From Kaistella soli (GTDB taxonomy: Bacteria > Bacteroidota > Bacteroidia > Flavobacteriales > Weeksellaceae): a stretch of DNA of 64,000 nt. Both the position numbers and the translations under genes were made by a program. The notes beneath the pieces were generated by a model, which was given only the letters and a program-made list of their open reading frames with translations, did not search any database and was not told where the DNA came from. Below are positions 33,650 through 43,096 of the stretch, piece by piece. Position 1 is the stretch's first letter. Every line of letters begins with the position of its first letter. The DNA lies in contig NZ_JAHOPF010000002.1 of the NCBI RefSeq assembly GCF_019038595.1, positions 310,001-374,000 of the forward strand, written 5' to 3'.

Positions 33650-34714
33650 ATGAGCAAAAAACACAATTTCAGCGCAGGACCGTGCATCTTACCTCAGGAA
33701 GTTTTCCAGAAATCGGCTGAAGCCATTTTAGATTTCAACGGTATAGGTCTTTCACTCCTCGAAATTTCGCACCGCAGTAAAGATTTTGTTGCCGTAATGG
33801 ACGAAGCAAGGGCAATCGTAAAACGTCTGATGAATTTGGGTGACGATTACGAAGTGCTGTATTTGGGCGGCGGCGCAAGTCTGCAGTTTGTGATGGTTCC
33901 CTTTAATCTGATGAAAGCTGAGACCGGAAAAGCAGCGTATCTTGACACCGGAGTTTGGGCAGCAGGAGCGATTAAAGAAGCAAAAAAGTTCGGAACTGTA
34001 GATGTTGTAGGCTCGTCGAAAGAGGAAAACTACTCTTTTGTTCCAAAAGATTATACCGTCGGAAATCAATACGATTATTTCCACTGCACTTCCAATAACA
34101 CGATTTACGGAACTCAGATGAAATCTTTCCCGAAAGTGGACACGCTGATGGTGTGTGACATGAGTTCAGATATTTTTTCAAGACAGCTGGATTTTTCCCA
34201 GTTTGATTTGATTTATGCAGGGGCACAGAAAAATATGGGTCCTGCCGGAGTAACTCTGGTAGTGGTAAAAAAAGATATTTTAGGCAAAACAGGAAGAGAT
34301 ATCCCTTCCATCCTGAATTATCAGAGCCATATCGACAAAGAATCCATGTACAACACCCCTCCTGTTTTCCCCGTATATGCCTCGCTTTTAACCTTGCAGC
34401 ATCTGGAAAACAACGGTGGAATTGCCGGTGCTGAACTACGCAACGAAGCCAAAGCTCGGTTACTTTACGGAGAAATCGACCGCAATCCGCTGTTTGAAAC
34501 TTATTGTGTGGACGAAGACCGTTCACTGATGAATGTCTCTTTCAGATTACTCGACGAATCCAAGAAAGAAGAATTCGACAATGCATGGAAAGCAGCAGGA
34601 ATAAGCGGTTTGAACGGTCACAGAAGTTTGGGCGGTTACCGCGCAAGCCTCTACAACGCACTGCCTATCGAAAGCGTGCAGGTATTAGTGGAGGTGATGA
34701 AAAATTTAAACTAA
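33650..34714 (+). CDS. serC: Phosphoserine aminotransferase SerC
   Basis: A 354-residue PLP enzyme that converts 3-phosphohydroxypyruvate and glutamate to phosphoserine and 2-oxoglutarate, the second step of serine synthesis. It starts with the family hallmark NFSAGPCILP. It has LSLLEISHRSKDF, the GGGASLQF phosphate-binding region, and the Schiff-base lysine in YAGAQKNMGPAGV. The end HRSLGGYRASLYNAL is typical. Length is normal. It is followed 39 bp later by serA, so the two form an operon. Confidence 0.95.
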   Translation: MSKKHNFSAGPCILPQEVFQKSAEAILDFNGIGLSLLEISHRSKDFVAVMDEARAIVKRLMNLGDDYEVLYLGGGASLQFVMVPFNLMKAETGKAAYLDTGVWAAGAIKEAKKFGTVDVVGSSKEENYSFVPKDYTVGNQYDYFHCTSNNTIYGTQMKSFPKVDTLMVCDMSSDIFSRQLDFSQFDLIYAGAQKNMGPAGVTLVVVKKDILGKTGRDIPSILNYQSHIDKESMYNTPPVFPVYASLLTLQHLENNGGIAGAELRNEAKARLLYGEIDRNPLFETYCVDEDRSLMNVSFRLLDESKKEEFDNAWKAAGISGLNGHRSLGGYRASLYNALPIESVQVLVEVMKNLN

Positions 34715-34753
34715 AGTTTTCAGGATATTATTATTGAATTGATTGAATAAATT

Positions 34754-35713
34754 ATGAAGGTTTTAGCAAACGACGGAATTTCAGAATCGGGTAAAAATGC
34801 TTTATTGGAAGCAGGAATAGAATTTCTGGAAGCAAAAGTTTCTCAGGAACATTTGGTGAATTTCATTAATGAAAATCAGGTGGATGTACTGCTGGTAAGA
34901 AGTGCAACAAAGGTTGGACAGGATGTAATTGATGCATGTCCCGGCATTAAGATCATAGGCAGAGGAGGCGTTGGAATGGATAATATCGATGTTGAATACG
35001 CTATTGATAAGGGAATTTACGTCATCAATACGCCTAACGCATCCTCAAGATCGGTTGCAGAAATGGTTTTTGCCCACTTTTTCTCCTTGGCGAGATTTCT
35101 ACACGAATCAAACAGGCTTATGCCTCTGGAAGGAGACACGCATTTTAAAGCCATGAAAAAATCATTCTCCAAAGCGGTGGAACTCGAAGGAAAAACCCTG
35201 GGAGTAATCGGTTTTGGCGGAATTGGTCAGGAAGTGGTAAAAATGGGAATTTCTTTAGGAATGAAGATCAAGGTTCTTACCCGAAAACCAAGAACAGAAA
35301 CCCTGTTTTTAGATTTCTTCGACGGACAGAGCGTGAATTTTGAAATCAGCTCTGGCAACGATTTTGATGAATTCCTGAAAAACACTGATTTTATCAGCAT
35401 CAACACTCCGAAAACCAACGAATATATTATCGATACGCCACAGTTCGAAAAAATGAAAGACGGTGTTTTCATCGTAAATACCGCAAGAGGCGGCGTCATC
35501 AATGAAGTCACCCTGCTCCATTATATCGAATCCGGAAAAGTTGCCGGCGCGGCGCTGGATGTTTTCGAAAACGAGCCCAATCCCGAACTTCCGCTTCTGA
35601 TGAATCCCAACCTTTCCCTTTCACCGCATCTCGGAGGAAATACTCTTGACGCACAGGAAAAAATCGGAACTGAACTTGCATTGCAAATCATTGATATTAA
35701 AAAGAAACTATAA
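34754..35713 (+). CDS. serA: D-3-phosphoglycerate dehydrogenase, short form
   Basis: A 319-residue D-isomer-specific 2-hydroxyacid dehydrogenase that oxidises 3-phosphoglycerate with NAD+ in the first step of serine synthesis. The NAD-binding motif is GVIGFGGIGQEVVKMG. The catalytic residues are in NTARGG (Arg), DVFENEPNP (Glu) and SPHLGGNT (His). It lacks the C-terminal regulatory ACT domain of larger SerA proteins, so serine feedback through that domain is absent. It sits between serC (39 bp) and a DUF1015 gene (6 bp), as often seen in flavobacteria. Confidence 0.93.
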   Translation: MKVLANDGISESGKNALLEAGIEFLEAKVSQEHLVNFINENQVDVLLVRSATKVGQDVIDACPGIKIIGRGGVGMDNIDVEYAIDKGIYVINTPNASSRSVAEMVFAHFFSLARFLHESNRLMPLEGDTHFKAMKKSFSKAVELEGKTLGVIGFGGIGQEVVKMGISLGMKIKVLTRKPRTETLFLDFFDGQSVNFEISSGNDFDEFLKNTDFISINTPKTNEYIIDTPQFEKMKDGVFIVNTARGGVINEVTLLHYIESGKVAGAALDVFENEPNPELPLLMNPNLSLSPHLGGNTLDAQEKIGTELALQIIDIKKKL

Positions 35714-35719
35714 TATATT

Positions 35720-36964
35720 ATGCCTATATTCAGACCATTCCGGGGAATAAGACCGAGTGAAGATTATGTTGATATATTCCCTACGCATCCTTTAGATAAC
35801 TTCTCACAGGAAGAAATCAACAGGAAAGCTCAGTTAGAGTCATCATATATTCAGATGATAAAACCTTACGTCGTAAGTAAATCTAAAGATATCGACCGGA
35901 ATCTGCGGAAAATACGGACTAATTTTGAAGAATTGCTTGATGATAAGAAACTCACTCAGGACAGTTCTTCCTATTACCTGTACGAGCAGATTTTACCCAA
36001 TAAATCAGTATTCCGTGGATTACTGGGCTTGGTAAGTGTGGATGATTTCCGGAACGGGAAGATTAAAAAACATGAATCAACGCTTACTCACAAGAAAGAA
36101 AAGCTCGCTTATTATCTGGAGAAAGTGAATATCCAGGCTGAACCGGTGCTGCTGACCTATATGGCGAATCCGAAAGTGGAACTGCTGATGAATCATGAAG
36201 AAAAGAATGTTCCTGTTCTGAATTATCTTGATGATAACGGCACGCGGCATAAAGTATGGCGGATTGATAACCGCCTAAAAATGATGCAGTTCAAAGAAGT
36301 TCTGGAACAGATTGATTCGTTTTACATTGCGGACGGTCACCACAGAATTGGGTCCACCGCTTTAAATGCACAGAATCTTCGGAACAAAAATAAAAAACAT
36401 AACGGAACCGAGCATTACAACTACGTATTCAGTTTCCTTGTTTCGAATCAGTCCATCAAAATCAACGATTACAACAGACTTCTGGAAGATCTGAACGGAC
36501 TTTCCGAAGCGGAGTTTTTAAAGAAAATTGAAGAAAACTTCCTCGTTCATGATAAAGGGGAAACACCATATTATCCTTCGCAGAAGTTCCATATATCAAT
36601 GTATCTGGGCGGAAAATTCTATTCCCTGCACGTAAAACACGATCTGAGAAAACAGCAGAGCGAAATGAACGATCTGGATCATTTCCTTCTGGAAGAGTTT
36701 ATCATTAAGGACATTTTAGGAATTGAAGATCCCAAAACCACCGATAAAATTACTTATATCAAGGGAAGTTCAAATATTGAAGGTATCAAAGCCATTAAGG
36801 AAAGCGTGGATTCCGGGAAGTATAAGGTCGGTTTCGGTATTTATCCGGTAAGTTTTAATGACTTGCTGAAAGTATCTAACAAAAACATAAAGATGCCGCC
36901 AAAATGCACCTATATCGAACCTAAATTAGTAACGGCTTTAGTAATGTACGATATGAAACAATAA
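35720..36964 (+). CDS. DUF1015 family protein, third gene of the serine operon
   Basis: A 414-residue cytoplasmic protein starting 6 bp after serA. It has the DUF1015 pattern: PIFRPFRGIRPSEDYVDIFPTHP at the N-terminus, the YYLYEQ segment, IADGHHRIGSTAL with the conserved HH, the HYNYVFSFLV segment, and a C-terminal FGIYPVSFNDLLKVS. Related proteins in other bacteria have been linked to serine or phosphoserine chemistry, including kinase-like activity. That would fit this operon. I cannot assign a reaction from the sequence. A serB-type phosphatase is not found nearby. Confidence 0.85.
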   Translation: MPIFRPFRGIRPSEDYVDIFPTHPLDNFSQEEINRKAQLESSYIQMIKPYVVSKSKDIDRNLRKIRTNFEELLDDKKLTQDSSSYYLYEQILPNKSVFRGLLGLVSVDDFRNGKIKKHESTLTHKKEKLAYYLEKVNIQAEPVLLTYMANPKVELLMNHEEKNVPVLNYLDDNGTRHKVWRIDNRLKMMQFKEVLEQIDSFYIADGHHRIGSTALNAQNLRNKNKKHNGTEHYNYVFSFLVSNQSIKINDYNRLLEDLNGLSEAEFLKKIEENFLVHDKGETPYYPSQKFHISMYLGGKFYSLHVKHDLRKQQSEMNDLDHFLLEEFIIKDILGIEDPKTTDKITYIKGSSNIEGIKAIKESVDSGKYKVGFGIYPVSFNDLLKVSNKNIKMPPKCTYIEPKLVTALVMYDMKQ

Positions 36965-36987
36965 CTATTTTTTTAAATTAATTTGTT

Positions 36988-36995
36988 TAAATTTG
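36988..36995 (+). promoter_or_regulatory. Promoter -7 box of the M28 peptidase gene
   Basis: TAAATTTG matches TAnnTTTG, 19 nt upstream of the ATG at 37015. The -33 element is unclear because the upstream DNA is T/A-rich. Confidence 0.55.
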
Positions 36996-37014
36996 GGAAT
37001 CAATTAAACAATTC

Positions 37015-38379
37015 ATGAAACAGATTCTCATTAAAATACTTCCGCTCTTTCTGGGCGGAATTTTATTTTCCCAAACCGGCCGCGATTCTCTGCAGTTCAA
37101 AAACATTTCTGATGAAATGTTAACCAATGGTGCAGCCTATGAAAACTTAAGGGATTTAACGCAGAACATCGGTCACCGGTTAAGCGGTTCCGCAGCTTAT
37201 GAAAAATCTACGGACTGGGCTGTTCAGAAATTAAAGGAAGCCGGCGCTGATAAAGTCTGGAAAGAGGAAGTAATGGTTCCGGTATGGGAGCGGGGAAAAG
37301 AATCTCTTCATATCAAAACCGGAAAAGGAAACTGGAAAGCGCTTAAAATGCTTTCTTTAGGAAACTCGGAAGGGACAAAAGGGAAAAACGTAGAAGCTGA
37401 AATCATTTTTGTAAAAAACAAAGCAGAGTTCGATCTGCTTCCTGAAAGTGCTGTTAAAGGAAAAATTGTGTTCTTCAATTACGCTTTTAACCAGAAATTC
37501 ATTTCTACAGGTCAGGCATACGGTGACGCCGGAATCTACCGCCGTTCTGCAGCTTCATGGGCGGGCAAAAAAGGAGCGAAAGCGGTGATCATCCGGTCGC
37601 TTTCTTCTGCTTTTGATGATGTACCCCATACCGGAATGATGCGTTATGACCAGGATGACAATACCAAAATTCCTGCTGTTGCCATTGGACCGAAAAGTGC
37701 TGATGAACTGGAAAAAGTTTTAAAAACTGAGAAAATTTTCGCGCGGCTCAATTCGAACTGCGGCATGAAAGGAGAAAAACTCTCGCATTCAGTAATTGGA
37801 GAAATTACCGGAATTAAAGATCAGAGTGTAATTGTAGTGGGTGGTCATCTTGATTCGTGGGACGTTGGTGAAGGTGCGCATGACGACGGAGCAGGAATTG
37901 TTCAGAGCATTGAAGTCCTGAGAACTTTCAGAAAACTCGGCATTAAAAATAACCACACCATCCGCGTCGTATGTTTTGCCAATGAAGAAAACGGCGTGAG
38001 GGGCGGAAATACTTACGCTGATAACATCCGTAAAAATAATGAAAAACATATCTTCGGTATAGAAAGTGACGGCGGCGGCTTCACGCCAAGAGGAATTGCG
38101 CTGCTGATGGATGCCGGGAAACGCAAAGAAGTACAGTCCTGGAGAAATCTTTTTCTTCCGTATGGCGTTCATAATTTTGAGCTGCAGTATGCCGGAACCG
38201 ATATCGAACCCATGGAAAAACTGGGAGTGCCTTTAGGAGAACTCGTTCCCGATTCCCAGCGCTATTTCGAAATTCACCATTCTGAGGAAGACACTTTCGA
38301 TAAAGTAAACCGCCGCGAACTGCTGTTAGGCGCTGTTGTAATGGGACAGCTTATTTACATGATCGATAAAAACTGGTAA
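37015..38379 (+). CDS. M28 family zinc aminopeptidase (carboxypeptidase Q-like)
   Basis: A 454-residue exported peptidase. The signal is MKQILIKILPLFLGGILFSQ. A PA domain (about 120-240) is inserted before the catalytic part. Zinc ligands and the catalytic Glu are visible: GGHLDSWDVGEGAHDDGAG (His, Asp), FANEENGVRGG (Glu-Glu), FGIESDGG (Asp) and IHHSEEDTFD (His). It should release N-terminal or dipeptide residues in the periplasm or outside the cell. Its stop shares one base with the start of the next gene (TAATG at 38377), so the two are coupled. Confidence 0.9.
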   Translation: MKQILIKILPLFLGGILFSQTGRDSLQFKNISDEMLTNGAAYENLRDLTQNIGHRLSGSAAYEKSTDWAVQKLKEAGADKVWKEEVMVPVWERGKESLHIKTGKGNWKALKMLSLGNSEGTKGKNVEAEIIFVKNKAEFDLLPESAVKGKIVFFNYAFNQKFISTGQAYGDAGIYRRSAASWAGKKGAKAVIIRSLSSAFDDVPHTGMMRYDQDDNTKIPAVAIGPKSADELEKVLKTEKIFARLNSNCGMKGEKLSHSVIGEITGIKDQSVIVVGGHLDSWDVGEGAHDDGAGIVQSIEVLRTFRKLGIKNNHTIRVVCFANEENGVRGGNTYADNIRKNNEKHIFGIESDGGGFTPRGIALLMDAGKRKEVQSWRNLFLPYGVHNFELQYAGTDIEPMEKLGVPLGELVPDSQRYFEIHHSEEDTFDKVNRRELLLGAVVMGQLIYMIDKNW

Positions 38380-38732
38380 TGAGAAAACCACCATTTCATA
38401 AAAGCGTCCTGAATTCCGTAAATGGATTGATCTGGATGTTGAAATCTGAAAGGAATTTCCAGCTGGAAGTATTAGCACTGCTCGTCAATCTGTTTCTTAT
38501 TGTTTATCTGAAACTCGGTGCGACTGACACCGCGCTGATATTAACCGTTTGTTTTTCGGTATTAAGTTTGGAAATTGTAAATACCTGCGTCGAAAAAATT
38601 TGTGACATTATTAATCCAGAATATGATGAGAGGATAAAAATCATCAAAGACATTGCTGCGGGTTCTGTGGTTTTAATGGCAATGGCCGCTGTGTTTGTAG
38701 GGATTTTGGTGTACTGGAAATACCTGTTCTAA
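38379..38732 (+). CDS. dgkA: Undecaprenol/diacylglycerol kinase family protein
   Basis: A 117-residue membrane protein with three predicted helices (about 30-48, 52-70 and 93-113). It carries the family motif in SLEIVNTCVEKICDII, where the Glu and Asn residues bind lipid and ATP-Mg. The N-terminal cytoplasmic part has the usual SVLNSVNGLIWMLKSERNFQ. It phosphorylates a lipid alcohol at the inner membrane; in this clade undecaprenol or diacylglycerol are both possible. It overlaps the M28 peptidase by 1 bp. Its 3' end overlaps the convergent patatin gene by 4 bp. Confidence 0.9.
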   Translation: MRKPPFHKSVLNSVNGLIWMLKSERNFQLEVLALLVNLFLIVYLKLGATDTALILTVCFSVLSLEIVNTCVEKICDIINPEYDERIKIIKDIAAGSVVLMAMAAVFVGILVYWKYLF

Positions 38733-39505
38733 ATCATAACATTTTCATAAGAATCTTTAGCTGCCTGATAACCGATTTCGAAAATTTCTTCCAGCCGGTT
38801 TGCTTTCCGTTCGAAAGTGCCGTATTGAGAGAGTTTCTTGGAACTGATCAGCCAGTCACAATAGGAAAATTTATGAATTTCCGTCCGGTGAGAAAGGAGT
38901 TCGTAAGCCCGGGATGTAACGGCTTTAATAGAATTAAGATCAGAGACTTCCACATCCTGAGGAAGAGAAACGTATACGCCGATGAGTTTTTCACACTCCT
39001 GATGAATGATATCTGCCGGAAAATTATTCAGAACACCGCCATCGCTGAACATTTCATTTCCCACTATATAAGGCGTTGTAATACCGGGGATAGAGCATGA
39101 AGCGATCACGGCATCCACAATTTTATCGGTATTTTTAAAAATTTTCTGGTCACCGGAAACCAGTTCGGTAGCGATGATTTTTACTTTTAAATCCAGATCA
39201 CCGATAGTCATTTCCCTGAAAACCGGATTCAGATAATTAGAAAAAATCATGGAAGACACCAAGCCCGGTTTGTTGATAGCAAAGTGCTTCCAATGGAAAA
39301 AATACACCGATTTAAAAAAATCCAGGATTTCCTCGGGCGTTTTTCCGACTGCGTGCAGACTTCCGACAATTGAACCTGCGCTGCAGCAAGAAAGTATTTC
39401 CGGACGGATGTTCTTTTCCTTAAGAAATTTCAGCACTCCCGCATGCGCAACTCCTTTTGTTCCGCCTCCCGAAAGCACCAAACCAAGACTGTATTTTTCC
39501 ATCAT
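38729..39505 (-). CDS. Patatin-like phospholipase
   Basis: A 258-residue protein starting from the double ATG near 39505 (a TTG one codon further is unlikely). It has the patatin motifs: oxyanion GGGTKG near the N-terminus, the nucleophile in SCCSAGS (the canonical GxSxG has Cys in place of the first Gly), and the catalytic Asp in FSDGG near residue 160. It should cleave lipid acyl esters in the cytoplasm. It is convergent with the kinase gene, overlapping it by 4 bp, and has no terminator between them. Confidence 0.88.
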   Translation of the reverse strand: MMEKYSLGLVLSGGGTKGVAHAGVLKFLKEKNIRPEILSCCSAGSIVGSLHAVGKTPEEILDFFKSVYFFHWKHFAINKPGLVSSMIFSNYLNPVFREMTIGDLDLKVKIIATELVSGDQKIFKNTDKIVDAVIASCSIPGITTPYIVGNEMFSDGGVLNNFPADIIHQECEKLIGVYVSLPQDVEVSDLNSIKAVTSRAYELLSHRTEIHKFSYCDWLISSKKLSQYGTFERKANRLEEIFEIGYQAAKDSYENVMI

Positions 39506-39527
39506 CAAAATTTCCTCAAAAATAATA

Positions 39528-39553
39528 AAACCACGTCCAAAAAGACGTGGTTT
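39528..39553 (-). terminator. Bidirectional-looking terminator after the S9 peptidase gene
   Basis: AAACCACGTC (39528-39537) and GACGTGGTTT (39544-39553) form a 10-bp perfect stem with a 6-nt loop, flanked by A/T runs. It follows the stop of the minus-strand S9 peptidase at 39577. Confidence 0.75.
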
Positions 39554-39576
39554 AAAAATATAAATTATCCGGTTTT

Positions 39577-41520
39577 TTATTTCAGAAGGAATTCCTGCAT
39601 AAAACGGATCACAGCAAGCCTCTGAAAATCGATATTTTCTTTCTTACGGAAACCGTGGCCTTCGTTTTTCGCCTCAAGATACCAAACGGTATTGCCCTGT
39701 GCTTTCAGTTTATCTCTCATTTGGGTAGCCTCTGTAACCGGAACCCTTGGGTCATTGGTCCCCTGAATGATGAACATTGGTTTTTTAATTTTGTCAGTAT
39801 TATTTAGAGGTGCAATTTTTGTGAAAAATTCACTCATTTTGGGATCGCGTTCGTCTCCGTATTCTACTCTTCTTAGATCTCTTCTGTATTCTTCCGTATT
39901 TTTGAGGAAGGTATTAAAGTCTGAAATTCCAACAATATCTACGGAACATCTGATCTTATCAGCATATTCGTATGCGGTAGCCAAAGTCATAAATCCGCCG
40001 TAACTTCCTCCCATAATCATAATCCGGTCTTTGTCGAGTTCTGGTTGTTTTGCAATCCAGTCGAGTAAAGCGCCGATATCTTTTACAGAATTCATCCGGT
40101 TAAATCCATTGTCGCTCGCAATATAGGTTTTACCGAAACCTGAAGAACCGCGGACATTCGGATAAATAAGGGCTACACCCATTTCATTGGTATAGTAATT
40201 TCCTGAGCCTAGAGATGACGCCATGGACTGCCCTTCGGGACCACCGTGAATATTAATCAGTACCGGTCTTTTTCCTGTAAATTTCTTAGATGCAGGATAA
40301 TAAAAACCAGTGATCTTCATATCGTCAAAACTTTTCCATTCGATGAGTTTGGGTTGGGACATATCGGTTTTCTGCATTTCGCCCTGTTCGCTCTCCGTCC
40401 ATCTTTCAATATTTTTGGAAGCCAGATCCAAACGGTAAATATCCGCGGAAGAATCAAATGTGGACTGTGAAAAGAAAAGGGATTTTCCATCATCCGTAAA
40501 GTCGAAATTATTAATTAAACCAATCGGCAGACCCTTAATTTCGCTGTATTTTTTAGCCGCGGTATCCATCAGATACATTTTGTTCACGCCGCTCTCATTG
40601 GTTTCAAAAACAATTTTAGTTTTATCTTTCGATAAAGTATAACCGGAAACTTCCCACGGAATATCGCTGGTATAATAGCTGATTTTCTTCGTTTTCAGAT
40701 TGAATGTTGCCAGACGGTCAAACTCATTGTCTCGGTCGGTTACGTACCAAATCTCATCAGGATTTTTGCCAAATTTTGCGCTGCCCTGAACAATCTGCTT
40801 TTCACTTCTGTCAGTAATAGGTTCGAGTTTTCCCGTATCCGTATTGAAAAGGTAGAGATAAGACTCGTTTGCAGACACATATTCACCGATGATTAATCTT
40901 TTACCGTCACTGGAAATGTCATTAATTCCCCAGCCGCCGCCTTTTACCTCAAGAACAAGTTTGGTTTCATCAGGTTTTAAAGGATTCATATAATAGATAT
41001 CACGGTCACCTCCGTTTCTTTTCGTGGAAGAAAAATAGAAGCCGCTGCCGTCTTTTTTCCACACCATTCCGCCGTTCTGAGATCTTCCTCCGTCAGTGAG
41101 CAGTTTAGATTCCATCGTTTTTAAATCAAGTTTAAAAAGCTGACCGAATTCATTTCCGCCAATATCTTTAGAATATACGAGATATTCACCTTTTACAGGT
41201 TCATAATCGGCAGAATTTACAGGCTCATCAAAAAAGGTGATTTGCTTTCTGTTTCCCATTGCCTGAGACAGTTTGTGAAGCTGGTTGGTTGATCCGAACC
41301 GCGTTACCATAATCACTTCCTTTCCGTTGGGATGAATGGAGGTAAAATTTGCACCTCTGCTTTCTGAATATTTCTTGATTTTTTCATTCAGACTTTTTGG
41401 AATGACAGGAATATTTTCTGCGATTAAATTTTCATTGGGCAGAACATTGTCATTTTTACTTTGAGAAAACACCACGGTTCCCGAAAACAACAGTACCGGG
41501 AAGATGTACTTACAATTCAT
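39577..41520 (-). CDS. S9 family serine peptidase (acylaminoacyl peptidase-like)
   Basis: A 647-residue exported enzyme (signal MNCKYIFPVLLFSGTVVFSQ). The first 380 residues form a WD40-like/beta-propeller domain of repeats (for example KDGSGFYFSSTKRNGGDRDIYYM). The C-terminal alpha/beta hydrolase domain has the nucleophile in GGSYGGFMTL, the Asp in IQGTNDPRVPV and the His in NEGHGFRKKEN. It should hydrolyse short peptides or acylated amino acids in the periplasm. It is an isolated minus-strand gene between a terminator and the lpdA terminator. Confidence 0.92.
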   Translation of the reverse strand: MNCKYIFPVLLFSGTVVFSQSKNDNVLPNENLIAENIPVIPKSLNEKIKKYSESRGANFTSIHPNGKEVIMVTRFGSTNQLHKLSQAMGNRKQITFFDEPVNSADYEPVKGEYLVYSKDIGGNEFGQLFKLDLKTMESKLLTDGGRSQNGGMVWKKDGSGFYFSSTKRNGGDRDIYYMNPLKPDETKLVLEVKGGGWGINDISSDGKRLIIGEYVSANESYLYLFNTDTGKLEPITDRSEKQIVQGSAKFGKNPDEIWYVTDRDNEFDRLATFNLKTKKISYYTSDIPWEVSGYTLSKDKTKIVFETNESGVNKMYLMDTAAKKYSEIKGLPIGLINNFDFTDDGKSLFFSQSTFDSSADIYRLDLASKNIERWTESEQGEMQKTDMSQPKLIEWKSFDDMKITGFYYPASKKFTGKRPVLINIHGGPEGQSMASSLGSGNYYTNEMGVALIYPNVRGSSGFGKTYIASDNGFNRMNSVKDIGALLDWIAKQPELDKDRIMIMGGSYGGFMTLATAYEYADKIRCSVDIVGISDFNTFLKNTEEYRRDLRRVEYGDERDPKMSEFFTKIAPLNNTDKIKKPMFIIQGTNDPRVPVTEATQMRDKLKAQGNTVWYLEAKNEGHGFRKKENIDFQRLAVIRFMQEFLLK

Positions 41521-41563
41521 AGATTAATTTTTTGTTAAGATATGAATTTCTCTGCACAAAAAA

Positions 41564-41584
41564 AACCGCAGAAATTCTGCGGTT
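41564..41584 (-). terminator. Terminator of lpdA
   Basis: AACCGCAG and CTGCGGTT pair around AAATT; the minus-strand side is followed by eight T. It lies 22 bp after the lpdA stop. Confidence 0.8.
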
Positions 41585-41606
41585 AATTATTTAAATATCA
41601 ATTTGA

Positions 41607-42998
41607 TCAGATGTGAATCACCTCGCCATACGCTGCAGCAACTGCTTCCATTACCGCCTCCGAAATGGTTGGGTGCGGGTGGATTGATTTTAAAACTTCG
41701 TGTCCTGTAGTTTCCAGTTTTCTTGCAACCACTGCTTCCGCAATCATATCAGTTACACCGTCTCCTACCATGTGACATCCCAGCCACTCTCCATATTTCG
41801 CATCGAAAATCACTTTGATGAATCCGTCGGTATCACCGTTAGCAGTAGCTTTTCCTGAAGCTGAGAACGGGAATTTCCCAACTTTAATTTCGTATCCTTT
41901 TTCTTTTGCCTGTTTTTCAGTTAAACCGACAGACGCGATTTCCGGGTGACAGTAAGTACAGCCTGGAATATTGCCATAGTCGATTTTTTCAACATGCATG
42001 CCTTTAATTTTTTCCACACAGGTAATTCCCTCTGCAGAAGCCACGTGAGCCAAGGCCTGAGTCGGAAGGATATCCCCGATTGCGTAATATCCCGGAACTG
42101 AAGTCTCATACCACTCGTTCACCAAAACTCTTCCTTTGTCGGTCTGAATTCCAACTTCCTCAAAGCCCTGTCCTTCAATATTGGCGGCAATTCCAACTGC
42201 AGACAATAAGATATCGGCTTCCAGAGTAATATTTCCGGTGGCGGTTTTCACGTTGGCTTTTACGCCGTTTCCGCTGGTATCCACAGATTCTACGGAAGCA
42301 TTGGTCATGATTTCAATTCCTGATTTTTTCAGAGATTTTTCAACATGTTTTGAAACTTCTTCATCCTCTACCGGAACAATGTTCGGCATGAATTCAACAA
42401 CGGTAACTTTCGTTCCCATCGTATTGTAGAAATCAGCGAACTCAACACCGATAGCTCCTGAACCAACGATAATCATTGATTTTGGCTGCTCAGGAAGCGC
42501 AAGTGCCTGTCGGTATCCGATTACTTTTACACCATCCTGCGGTATATTTGGCAATTCTCTGGATCTCGCTCCTGTTGCAATGATAATATGTTCTGCTGAA
42601 TATTCTGTGGCTTTACCTTCTTTATCGGTAACGCTTACTTTTTTTCCTTTTTGAACTTTTGCAGTTCCCATGATCACATCGATCTTATTTTTCTTCATCA
42701 GAAAAGAAATTCCTCCGCTCATTTTGGTAGCAACTCCTCTACTTCTCTGAATTACTTTAGAGAAATCGAAACCGGGATTCTCCACGGCGTTCAAACCATA
42801 CTGATCCGCATGTTTCAGGTAATTGAAAACGTGAGCCGACTTCAGCAAAGCTTTGGTTGGGATACATCCCCAGTTCAGGCATATTCCGCCTAAATTTTCC
42901 TTTTCAATGATGGCGGTTTTGAAACCTAACTGTGCAGCTCTGATGGCCGTCACATATCCACCGGGACCACTGCCGATGACAATAATATCGTAGTTCAT
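41607..42998 (-). CDS. lpdA: Dihydrolipoyl dehydrogenase
   Basis: A 463-residue flavoprotein. It has the FAD-binding GSGPGGYVTAIRAAQ and the redox disulfide C40-C45 in GGICLNWGCIPTKALL. A second nucleotide-binding segment is IIVGSGAIGVEFADFY, and the C-terminal HPHPTISEAVMEAV motif carries the catalytic His-Glu pair. It reoxidises dihydrolipoamide with NAD+ and serves as the E3 of pyruvate, 2-oxoglutarate or branched-chain dehydrogenase complexes. It is near the E1 gene (43787-46216), with a DUF305 lipoprotein gene between them on the same strand. Confidence 0.96.
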   Translation of the reverse strand: MNYDIIVIGSGPGGYVTAIRAAQLGFKTAIIEKENLGGICLNWGCIPTKALLKSAHVFNYLKHADQYGLNAVENPGFDFSKVIQRSRGVATKMSGGISFLMKKNKIDVIMGTAKVQKGKKVSVTDKEGKATEYSAEHIIIATGARSRELPNIPQDGVKVIGYRQALALPEQPKSMIIVGSGAIGVEFADFYNTMGTKVTVVEFMPNIVPVEDEEVSKHVEKSLKKSGIEIMTNASVESVDTSGNGVKANVKTATGNITLEADILLSAVGIAANIEGQGFEEVGIQTDKGRVLVNEWYETSVPGYYAIGDILPTQALAHVASAEGITCVEKIKGMHVEKIDYGNIPGCTYCHPEIASVGLTEKQAKEKGYEIKVGKFPFSASGKATANGDTDGFIKVIFDAKYGEWLGCHMVGDGVTDMIAEAVVARKLETTGHEVLKSIHPHPTISEAVMEAVAAAYGEVIHI

Positions 42999-43096
42999 GA
43001 ATTAATAAATTTATGCGAATTTACGGAAAATTTCTCATGATTTTATTATCCCATTCTTATTTAGAAAGAGGTTTGATAAGAGCGGCCAATCTGGTG

